The position numbers were made by a program, and so were the translations under genes. Below the pieces are notes generated by a model, which saw nothing but the letters and a program-made list of their open reading frames with translations, did not search any database and had not been told where the DNA came from. This document shows positions 6,784-12,006 of a DNA stretch of 12,006 nucleotides, in pieces. The stretch is from JAIYCX01 sp044351785 (GTDB taxonomy: Bacteria > Bdellovibrionota_C > UBA2361 > SZUA-149 > DAOLCO01). The stretch spans positions 1 through 12,006 of the forward strand of contig JBILFC010000065.1 in the NCBI GenBank assembly GCA_044351785.1. The letters run 5' to 3'. Each line of letters starts with the position of its first letter. The stretch's first letter is position 1.

Positions 6784-8710
6784 TGCTGTGAAAAAGAATG
6801 AGTATAACGCTCAGAGTATTGAAGTTCTAGAAGGATTAGAAGCAGTTAGAAAAAGACCTGGGATGTATATCGCAGGAACTGATACGATTGAAGGCCTTCA
6901 TCAGTTATTCACAGAAGTACTTGATAATAGTATCGATGAGGCAATGAACGGCTATGCCTCATTAATTACAGTTACTTTAAGAAAAGATGCTCGGACTATT
7001 GCGGTTGAAGATAATGGAAGAGGAATTCCGGTTGACATTCATCCTAAATTTAAGCAGTCGGCTCTAGAACTTATTCTTACCACACTTCATGCTGGAGGAA
7101 AGTTCTCAGATAAGAATTATACTGCTTCTGGTGGTCTTCATGGAGTTGGAAGCTCAGTGGTGAACGCCCTAAGTGATAATTTGGAAGCTACGATTTATAG
7201 GGATGGAGGAGAGTATTTTCAAGCTTATAAACATGGTGTTCCTTATGCTCCAGTAAAGAAAATTAAGTCGGGAGTTAAAAAGACAGGAACAAAGATAGAA
7301 TTTACTCCTGACTACTCTCTATTTAAGATAAAGAAATTTTCTCCAGAATACATGAAGGAGAAGATAAAGATAAAAGCTTTTTTGAATGCTGGATTGCTAA
7401 TTAAGTTTATTGATGAGAGTTCGGAAACAGAAGAAGATTTTTGTTATTCAAATGGACTTCAGGAATTTTTAAAAGAGACTTTAGAAACAAGTGGATTTAC
7501 GCAGGTAGGAGACTCATTTAATCTAACAGTCAGTGATCCAATTCCAGTGACTCTGGCGATGAGTTGGACCGAGGATACGAAAGAAGTATTTCTTTCGTAT
7601 GTTAATGGAATTTATACGCCAGATGGTGGTACGCATGAGCAAGGGGCAAAAAATGGTGTGGTCAAGGCCATACGAAATTACCTTCAGACTCATGGAGGGG
7701 TTCCTAAGGGTTTAAAAATTGGAGCTGAAGATATCCGAGAAGGCTTGGTTTGTGTTCTTTCAATTCAAATGCCAGCAGGTACCCATCAGCCACAATTTCA
7801 GGGGCAGACCAAGAGTAAACTCAATAATCCTGAAATTACTCCGATAGTTGAAAATGCTCTTAAGTCTTTAGAGTTAGAATTAAATCAGAAACCCTCCGTT
7901 GCTGAAAAAGTGATGGAGAGAATTTTCTTAGCTGCTCGTGCTAGGCAAGCTTCTAGATCCGCAGTTCAGCAAGTACGAAGAAAAGTTGGTCTTAATCAGC
8001 GAATGACTTTACCTGGAAAGTTAGCTGATTGTAGCTCTAATAATTTAGCTGATACAGAGTTATTTTTGGTCGAGGGTGATTCTGCGGGTGGGAGCACAAA
8101 ACAAGGTAGAGATAGACATTATCAAGCTGTACTCGCTTTGAGAGGTAAGGTACTGAATACGATCGCTAGTAATGATAAAAAGATACTTGAAAATAAAGAA
8201 CTTGGTAATATCGTAGCTGCTCTAGGTTGCGGAATTGGAAAAGACTTTAATATTAAAAAATTAAGGTATGGTAAAGTTGTTATTCTAACCGATGCTGATG
8301 CTGATGGTATGCATATCGGAACATTACTTCTAGCGTTCTTTTATACTCAGATGAAGCCTCTAATAGATGAGGGTAGATTGTATTTAGGGAAGCCTCCTTT
8401 GTTTGGTGTTTTTAGTGCGGGAGCTAAGAAGAATGATGCGCATTGGGCATATTCTGATTCCGAGCTTCAGAAGGTATTAAAAACAGTTAAGGGTAAACCT
8501 AGGGTGGTAAGATATAAAGGTCTCGGGGAAATGAATGCAGATACCTTGTGGGATACTACTTTAGATCCTAAGAAGAGGACTTTGTTAAGAATAAGTGCTG
8601 GGGAAATGAAGTGCGTATTAGCTGAATTTGAGAGCCTTATGGGGTCAGATTCCAGCGCTAGGTATAAACTTATCCAAGATAATGCGGATAGAATTGAGAT
8701 AGATGTTTAA
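6776..8710 (+). CDS. parE: DNA topoisomerase IV subunit B
   Basis: ParE is the ATPase and TOPRIM subunit of topoisomerase IV. The 644-residue length fits ParE (E. coli 630) and lacks the large insertion of E. coli GyrB. The GHKL ATPase domain (1-220) carries catalytic E47 and Mg-binding N51 (T-E-V-L-D-N-S-I-D-E), D79 in E-D-N-G-R-G-I-P, and the ATP lid G-G-L-H-G-V-G (119-125). The transducer domain has the Q344-T-K346 loop. TOPRIM motifs are E433-G-D-S-A-G-G and D506-A-D-A-D510. The C-terminal Y-K-G-L-G-E-M-N (580-587) and T-T-L-D-P are also present. The opening Y-N-A-Q-S-I-E-V-L and the V-D-I-H-P after G-R-G-I-P follow E. coli ParE closely, and the ParC-type partner overlaps directly upstream. 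All catalytic residues are present. Confidence 0.95.
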   Translation: MGNAVKKNEYNAQSIEVLEGLEAVRKRPGMYIAGTDTIEGLHQLFTEVLDNSIDEAMNGYASLITVTLRKDARTIAVEDNGRGIPVDIHPKFKQSALELILTTLHAGGKFSDKNYTASGGLHGVGSSVVNALSDNLEATIYRDGGEYFQAYKHGVPYAPVKKIKSGVKKTGTKIEFTPDYSLFKIKKFSPEYMKEKIKIKAFLNAGLLIKFIDESSETEEDFCYSNGLQEFLKETLETSGFTQVGDSFNLTVSDPIPVTLAMSWTEDTKEVFLSYVNGIYTPDGGTHEQGAKNGVVKAIRNYLQTHGGVPKGLKIGAEDIREGLVCVLSIQMPAGTHQPQFQGQTKSKLNNPEITPIVENALKSLELELNQKPSVAEKVMERIFLAARARQASRSAVQQVRRKVGLNQRMTLPGKLADCSSNNLADTELFLVEGDSAGGSTKQGRDRHYQAVLALRGKVLNTIASNDKKILENKELGNIVAALGCGIGKDFNIKKLRYGKVVILTDADADGMHIGTLLLAFFYTQMKPLIDEGRLYLGKPPLFGVFSAGAKKNDAHWAYSDSELQKVLKTVKGKPRVVRYKGLGEMNADTLWDTTLDPKKRTLLRISAGEMKCVLAEFESLMGSDSSARYKLIQDNADRIEIDV

Positions 8711-8841
8711 AGCATTAAATTAGCAAATATAGAGTATAATTAGTAAGTTAGCTCTTTTTTGGATGTCTGACGAGAATATTTTTATTTTTTTAAGTCTCAT
8801 ATTTTAAGTTTGTTCCCGTAATTTTTTGGAGCAATCTTATT

Positions 8842-8847
8842 TATAAT
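8842..8847 (+). promoter_or_regulatory. Candidate -10 box upstream of the PEP-CTERM gene
   Basis: A perfect TATAAT lies 63 bases before the ATG at 8911 in a 200-base gap after parE. The -35 region at 17-base spacing is only TAATTT, so the call rests mainly on the hexamer in AT-rich DNA. A second TATAAT at 8735-8740 is an alternative. No strong Shine-Dalgarno precedes the gene. Confidence 0.3.
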
Positions 8848-8910
8848 TAGATTAGTATGTGTTATAGGTGAGCGCCTAATAAATCGTAAGCAATTAAGTA
8901 GTGAGTAGTC

Positions 8911-9588
8911 ATGAGAAATATATTGATCCCTTGTTTGTTGTTATTAAGTTTAGTTTTTGTATCTAGTGCAGAGGCTACAACTTTAGTTGCTGGTGATCTT
9001 AGAGATAATCAGAGTGGTGGTGTTTGGGCCCAGCATTCTAATAAGTTTTATTTATTCTATGATATTAATAACACTAATGGGGTGGATAGAATACCTATCA
9101 AGTCTTTTAGTGCGATATCTAGTATATTGGTTGGAGCTTCTCGACCTACTCACATTGTTTTGGGAGGTATGGGTACTGGAAATCGTGGAACTAGTGCTCT
9201 GACGGTAGCAGATTTTTCACTTTATAATGGTAGCACTTTGTTATTGTCGGCTACTCTGGGAAATAATGATGGAACTTTGTCTTATACTAATAGGCTTGGC
9301 CTCGCTGGTAATTTCGACTTCTTAAGTGATCTTACTGTTAATGGAGGAAGTTTATTCACCGCAGGTTTAGTTGAAGGGATTATTAATGTTGCCGTGAATG
9401 GTAATAATGGATATTATGCGAGACCTAAAGATTTTCTTTTTCAAGATATAAGTTTCTCTGTTTCATATACTCCATCATCTAATCCCCCAAATCCTAATCC
9501 GATTCCAGAGCCGGCAACTTCTGCTTTGTTGGTATCAAGTTTAGTTGGGGTGGTTGCAAAAAGAAGAAAGAAGTTTAATAAGATCTAA
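8911..9588 (+). CDS. Secreted PEP-CTERM sorting-domain protein
   Basis: The 225-residue product has a classic signal peptide (M-R-N, hydrophobic residues 4-18, probable cleavage after A20-E-A22). The body (about 23-185) is rich in Gly, Asn, Ser and Thr with alternating hydrophobic residues, suggesting a beta-sandwich; no catalytic motif is seen and the mature chain has no Cys. A Pro/Asn linker (S-N-P-P-N-P-N-P-I) leads to the sorting tail: P-E-P at 199-201, a hydrophobic segment (about 204-217), and a basic end (K-R-R-K-K). PEP-CTERM proteins are exported by Sec and processed by exosortase, usually in Gram-negative bacteria that make exopolysaccharide. No exosortase is in the window. The gene stands alone between parE and a terminator and is probably monocistronic. 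The sorting tail is clear; the function of the body is unknown. Confidence 0.9.
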   Translation: MRNILIPCLLLLSLVFVSSAEATTLVAGDLRDNQSGGVWAQHSNKFYLFYDINNTNGVDRIPIKSFSAISSILVGASRPTHIVLGGMGTGNRGTSALTVADFSLYNGSTLLLSATLGNNDGTLSYTNRLGLAGNFDFLSDLTVNGGSLFTAGLVEGIINVAVNGNNGYYARPKDFLFQDISFSVSYTPSSNPPNPNPIPEPATSALLVSSLVGVVAKRRKKFNKI

Positions 9589-9611
9589 GCTATTTTCAAG
9601 TGATGGTCTTG

Positions 9612-9640
9612 AAAAAAGGGGATTTAATCCCCTCTTTTTT
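9612..9640 (+). terminator. Rho-independent terminator, probably bidirectional
   Basis: The arms GGGGATT (9618-9624) and AATCCCC (9626-9632) form a palindrome, folding in practice as a GC-rich stem with a short loop. Six T follow at 9635-9640 for the plus strand and six A at 9612-9617 give the U-tract on the minus strand. It ends the PEP-CTERM gene and can also end the convergent hisS-nudix-M20 transcript, for which no better terminator is seen. Confidence 0.9.
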
Positions 9641-9824
9641 ATGAGTTGTAAAAGTTAGTAATGCTTTTTATCTTACTCTTGTTGGATTTTATTTGATGTT
9701 GATACGTTTGTTGGGTAATAAATTTTGTGATTTGGTTTCTAATAACTAATTTGGATGTATAGGCGTTTATTTGTAAATTGTTACCTATAATAAGCAAAGT
9801 TAGGCAGATAGCGAATTTTTTCAT
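9639..9824 (-). CDS. Possible small secreted peptide (weak)
   Basis: A 61-codon frame whose N-terminus looks like a signal peptide (M-K-K-F-A-I-C, a hydrophobic stretch to about residue 13, possible cleavage after I-N-A21). The remainder is polar and Lys/Gln/Thr/Ser-rich. It ends inside the U-tract of the shared terminator, a plausible gene end. Against it: no Shine-Dalgarno, the AT-rich context makes such a frame likely by chance, and no family is recognised. It lies downstream of the M20 gene on the same strand. Confidence 0.22.
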   Translation of the reverse strand: MKKFAICLTLLIIGNNLQINAYTSKLVIRNQITKFITQQTYQHQIKSNKSKIKSITNFYNS

Positions 9825-9931
9825 ATACTTAAAATAGCAGAGTTTTTACTGTAAACTTGTCCTAGTAAGCTTGGTGTGTGCTTCAAAGACATTTAAGAAT
9901 TAGCTATTTTAAGAATATTTCCTAGGCAGTT
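9641..9931. other. Intergenic stretch between terminator and M20 gene
   Basis: Together with the terminator, this makes the longest stretch without a confident gene (9589-9931). It is very AT-rich and holds the doubtful 61-codon frame and an 11-base inverted repeat (9828-9838 and 9903-9913). No tRNA-like fold, mobile-element end or second terminator was seen. Confidence 0.5.
9828..9913. repeat. Spaced 11-base inverted repeat
   Basis: CTTAAAATAGC at 9828-9838 is the exact reverse complement of GCTATTTTAAG at 9903-9913, with 64 bases between. A near copy, GCTATTTTCAAG, follows the PEP-CTERM stop at 9589-9600. The role is unknown; it may be chance in AT-rich DNA. Confidence 0.35.
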
Positions 9932-11299
9932 TTAGGATAATTTATTAAGTAAAACACCAATAGTCATCATGCCGAGTCGAATTCTGTCTATGCCAAAGTG
10001 TTCATTTGGTGCATGTAGGTTATCCCCTGGAAGGCCAAATCCTAGAAAAACAGGCTCGGCTCCTGTGAGGTTTGCAAGTTCTCTAGATATCGGAATTGAG
10101 CCCCCACATAAAATAAATCCGCATGGTTTATCCATAGCTTCCTCATAAGCTTCCTTTGTGATCTGAGCTAACTTAGAGTTTGGGCTCAATCTAATTGGCC
10201 AGCCTGAGTCAGAAATTATATTTAATGATAGAGTGAGGCCTTTGGGGATCTTTGATTCTAAATGTTTTTTAATGAGGCTTGCGATTTTTTCTGGATTCTG
10301 AGCAGGAACTAGTCTGCTAGACAATTTGCAACTAGCAGTTTTAGGAATAACAGTTTTAAATCCTTCACCGGTATAACCCCCATTTATTCCGTTAACCTCA
10401 ATTGTTGGTCGTAGCCATGCCGATTCAAGAAAAGGAATACCTTTTTCTCCACCAATAGGAGGAGCTCCAAACATCTGTTCGTATTGTACTTCATTAATTA
10501 ACATCTGAAGATCTTTCTTTTCTTCAATGGTTAAATCTATTACTTCATCATAAAATCCTGGTACTAGTATTTTTCCTGTTTCTTTTGAGCGTAAGCTTTC
10601 TAAAAGTTCAACAAGAGCGTGTATTGGATTGTAAGCTATTCCACCATGTTCACCAGAGTGAAGGTCTGTATTGGATTCTGTTATGCTTAACTCCATAGTT
10701 ATCATGCCTCTGCAACCTAAAGTTACAGCAGGATGTTCTAAAGAATGAAAACCACAGTCAGCTATAAGTAGATAATCTGCCTTAAATTTTTCTTTATTGT
10801 CTTCCAGGAGTTTAGGAAGAGATTTACTTCCTATTTCCTCTTCACCTTCAACTATGATTTTTATATTTACATGGGGTAATTTATCCTTCAAGCCTTTTAA
10901 GCAAGCTAAAACATAGAAGAGCTGACCTTTATCATCAATCGCACCTCTAGCATATATTTCACCATTTCTTTCAGTTGGCGTAAAAGGAGGGGACTCCCAC
11001 AGTTCAATAGGGTCAACAGGCTGAACATCATAGTGAGTATAGAATAGTACTGTCGGTACCTGATCGCTAACTATCCTTTCTGCGTAAACGCAAGGATGAC
11101 CATCTGTTTCGATTACTTCGGAATTAAAATCAATGCTATGTAGATAATTATTAATCCAATCAGCGCAGGAAATAATTTCAGATTTAAAATTTGAATCTGT
11201 ACTAATTGATTTAAAGGAAAGTAGAGTATAAAAATCTTTTAGCAATTCAGATTTATTTTCATTGAAATATTTATCTAAATCGGTTTTAATCTGACTCAT
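9932..11299 (-). CDS. M20-family zinc metallopeptidase (dipeptidase-like)
   Basis: The 455-residue protein is a cytoplasmic two-zinc M20 hydrolase of the dipeptidase/carnosinase-like branch (ArgE/DapE/CPG2 superfamily); no signal peptide is seen. Metal and catalytic residues are in place: H89 and D91 in Y-T-H-Y-D-V-Q-P, bridging D122 in G-A-I-D-D-K-G, catalytic E154 and zinc E155 in E-G-E-E-E-I-G-S, D181 in I-A-D-C-G, and H429 in D-N-L-H-A-P-N-E. The lid/dimerisation domain (about 190-310) starts near G-C-R-G-M and contains the H-S-G-E-H-G-G motif (214-220). The natural substrate cannot be told from sequence; peptide degradation is likely. Its ATG overlaps the Nudix stop by 4 bases (ATGA), so translation is probably coupled. 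It is the last confident gene of the minus-strand operon. Confidence 0.9.
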   Translation of the reverse strand: MSQIKTDLDKYFNENKSELLKDFYTLLSFKSISTDSNFKSEIISCADWINNYLHSIDFNSEVIETDGHPCVYAERIVSDQVPTVLFYTHYDVQPVDPIELWESPPFTPTERNGEIYARGAIDDKGQLFYVLACLKGLKDKLPHVNIKIIVEGEEEIGSKSLPKLLEDNKEKFKADYLLIADCGFHSLEHPAVTLGCRGMITMELSITESNTDLHSGEHGGIAYNPIHALVELLESLRSKETGKILVPGFYDEVIDLTIEEKKDLQMLINEVQYEQMFGAPPIGGEKGIPFLESAWLRPTIEVNGINGGYTGEGFKTVIPKTASCKLSSRLVPAQNPEKIASLIKKHLESKIPKGLTLSLNIISDSGWPIRLSPNSKLAQITKEAYEEAMDKPCGFILCGGSIPISRELANLTGAEPVFLGFGLPGDNLHAPNEHFGIDRIRLGMMTIGVLLNKLS

Positions 11300-11772
11300 G
11301 ACAATTTTATCTTAGTGGGGTGATTCTTTATGAAGTATTCTAGTCCTTTAGAGTAGGCTGGAAAGCGAAAAGTTTCCTTAGTTATTTCTAAAAAAGTATT
11401 AGCGCTAACCCATTTAAATTCCTTAAATTCTTTTGTCGGAGCAGCTTCAAGATTTGGCACGAAATTAATAGGGGACTCGATTAGATATAATTTTTGTTCC
11501 TGACCTCTATAACCTCTTTTTAGTAAGTAATCTGGCCACTCGTATTGAAAATAGGCTAGAGTTTTATCGATAATCTTACTGTTTTCTAATAAGACCTCTT
11601 CATATAGTTCTCTTAGAATAGCTTCATCCTCATGTTCTCCATCGTCTATTCCCCCCTGTGGCAACTGCCAATCTGCATGCTCATCAAAGCGCCTACAGGT
11701 TAGAATATAACCTTCCTGATTTAGAATAAATCCTGCTACGTTCTTTCTATATGTAAGCCTAGATCTGTCCAT
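11296..11772 (-). CDS. rppH: RppH-like Nudix hydrolase
   Basis: The 158-residue protein resembles RppH, which removes pyrophosphate from 5'-triphosphate RNA to start mRNA decay, and related dinucleoside polyphosphate hydrolases. It has the RppH-type lead-in Y-R-K-N-V-A and W-Q-L-P-Q-G-G-I (35-42), the Nudix box from G40 through E46 to R54-E-L-Y-E-E59, and a G-Q-E-Q-K-L-Y-L-I strand like the G-Q-K-Q-K-W region of E. coli RppH. One Nudix position is unusual: the Gly after the E-E-x is Leu (E58-E-V-L61-L). The metal-binding Glu residues are intact, so activity is still expected. It starts 2 bases after the hisS stop and overlaps the M20 gene by 4 bases. RppH versus an Ap4A-type substrate cannot be settled from sequence. 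Confidence 0.85.
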   Translation of the reverse strand: MDRSRLTYRKNVAGFILNQEGYILTCRRFDEHADWQLPQGGIDDGEHEDEAILRELYEEVLLENSKIIDKTLAYFQYEWPDYLLKRGYRGQEQKLYLIESPINFVPNLEAAPTKEFKEFKWVSANTFLEITKETFRFPAYSKGLEYFIKNHPTKIKLS

Positions 11773-11774
11773 GC

Positions 11775-12006
11775 TTATTTTTTTATAAACGCAATGACGT
11801 CACTTTCTGAAATAGTAGTTTGATTGTTTTCGGTAAGAGATAAATCTTTTATTTGTATCTTGCCCCCTTTCCTTTCATCCTCACCTTTTACAATAATATA
11901 CCGAAGATTTTTTTTATCAGCATATTTTATCTGTTGTCCTAATTTAAGATCATCTGGGCAGAGCTCAGATTTAATACCCTCTTTTCTAAGTAGGCTTAAG
12001 ATCTTA
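11775..12006 (-). CDS. hisS: Histidyl-tRNA synthetase, C-terminal end (partial)
   Basis: The last 76 codons of a gene entering from the right edge read as the anticodon-binding domain of class II HisRS: an L-R-K-E-G-I segment, L-K-L-G-Q-Q-I-K-Y-A-D-K-K, then R-Y-I-I-V-K-G-E-D-E and a K-I-Q-I-K-D-L strand, ending F-I-K-K before TAA at 11775-11777. These match the usual order R-x-x-G-I, L-x-x-Q-x-K-x-A-D, G-x-x-E and V-x-x-K-x-L of HisRS. HisRS charges tRNA-His in the cytoplasm. The catalytic domain lies outside the window. It is upstream of, and nearly touches, the Nudix gene. Confidence 0.82.
   Translation of the reverse strand, partial: KILSLLRKEGIKSELCPDDLKLGQQIKYADKKNLRYIIVKGEDERKGGKIQIKDLSLTENNQTTISESDVIAFIKK

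Noticed and set aside
4537..8710. Assignment of the topoisomerase pair as gyrase gyrA/gyrB
   Set aside because: The A subunit lacks a GyrA box and its C-terminal domain and H-P-H-G-D-S-A-C-Y-E-A-M block match ParC; the B subunit is ParE-like and lacks the E. coli GyrB insertion.
8731..8760. Possible terminator after parE (AGAG ... CTCT followed by T-run)
   Set aside because: The stem is only about four or five base pairs with a long AT-rich loop, so it is too weak to call.
8987..9202. 71-codon plus-strand frame inside the PEP-CTERM gene
   Set aside because: It is an out-of-frame shadow of a gene with a signal peptide and sorting tail; its hydrophobicity is a by-product of the T-rich sequence.
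9919..9938. TCCTA/TAGGA hairpin at the end of the M20 gene as its terminator
   Set aside because: It overlaps the stop codon, the stem is five bases, and no U-tract follows on the minus strand.

Overview
The window is AT-rich, densely coding DNA with a Gram-negative character. The ParC homologue has an E. coli-type C-terminal domain. There is an SspB-like ClpXP adaptor, an RppH-like Nudix hydrolase, and a secreted protein with a PEP-CTERM sorting tail, which implies an outer membrane and an exosortase elsewhere in the genome. SspB plus RppH plus ParC/ParE point to a proteobacterial-grade organism, perhaps one of the former deltaproteobacterial lineages (Bdellovibrionota, SAR324 or similar). 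PEP-CTERM proteins are also common in Verrucomicrobia and Lentisphaerae, so the placement is a guess. No IS element, tRNA, rRNA, CRISPR array or phage gene was seen.

Layout. (1) Positions 46-1372, minus strand: an sspB-like gene followed 19 bases later by a VanZ-family membrane protein with an extra C-terminal extracytoplasmic-looking domain. (2) Positions 1484-4437, plus strand, divergent from sspB: a compact trio made of a CpaF/TadA (VirB11-type) ATPase homologue with eroded catalytic motifs, a single-domain CheY-like receiver, and a CpaE-like MinD/ParA-family protein with a pseudo-receiver. These parts normally belong to a Tad pilus machine, but no pilin, secretin, TadB/C or prepilin peptidase is present here. 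(3) Positions 4537-8710, plus strand: parC (TTG start) and parE overlapping by 8 bases, encoding both topoisomerase IV subunits. (4) Positions 8911-9588, plus strand: a PEP-CTERM protein, closed by a strong terminator that looks bidirectional. (5) Positions 9932-12006, minus strand: the 3' end of hisS, an RppH-like Nudix gene and an M20 metallopeptidase, tightly packed (2-base gap, then a 4-base ATGA overlap) and converging on the same terminator.

How the genes work together. Topoisomerase IV is housekeeping (decatenation). hisS-nudix-M20 looks like a translationally coupled housekeeping operon. The least explained part is the CpaF/CheY/CpaE trio. It keeps the shape of a Tad-type polar assembly and regulation module, but the ATPase lacks several residues expected for motor function. 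This suggests a regulatory or positioning role rather than pilus extrusion, which is inference from motifs only.
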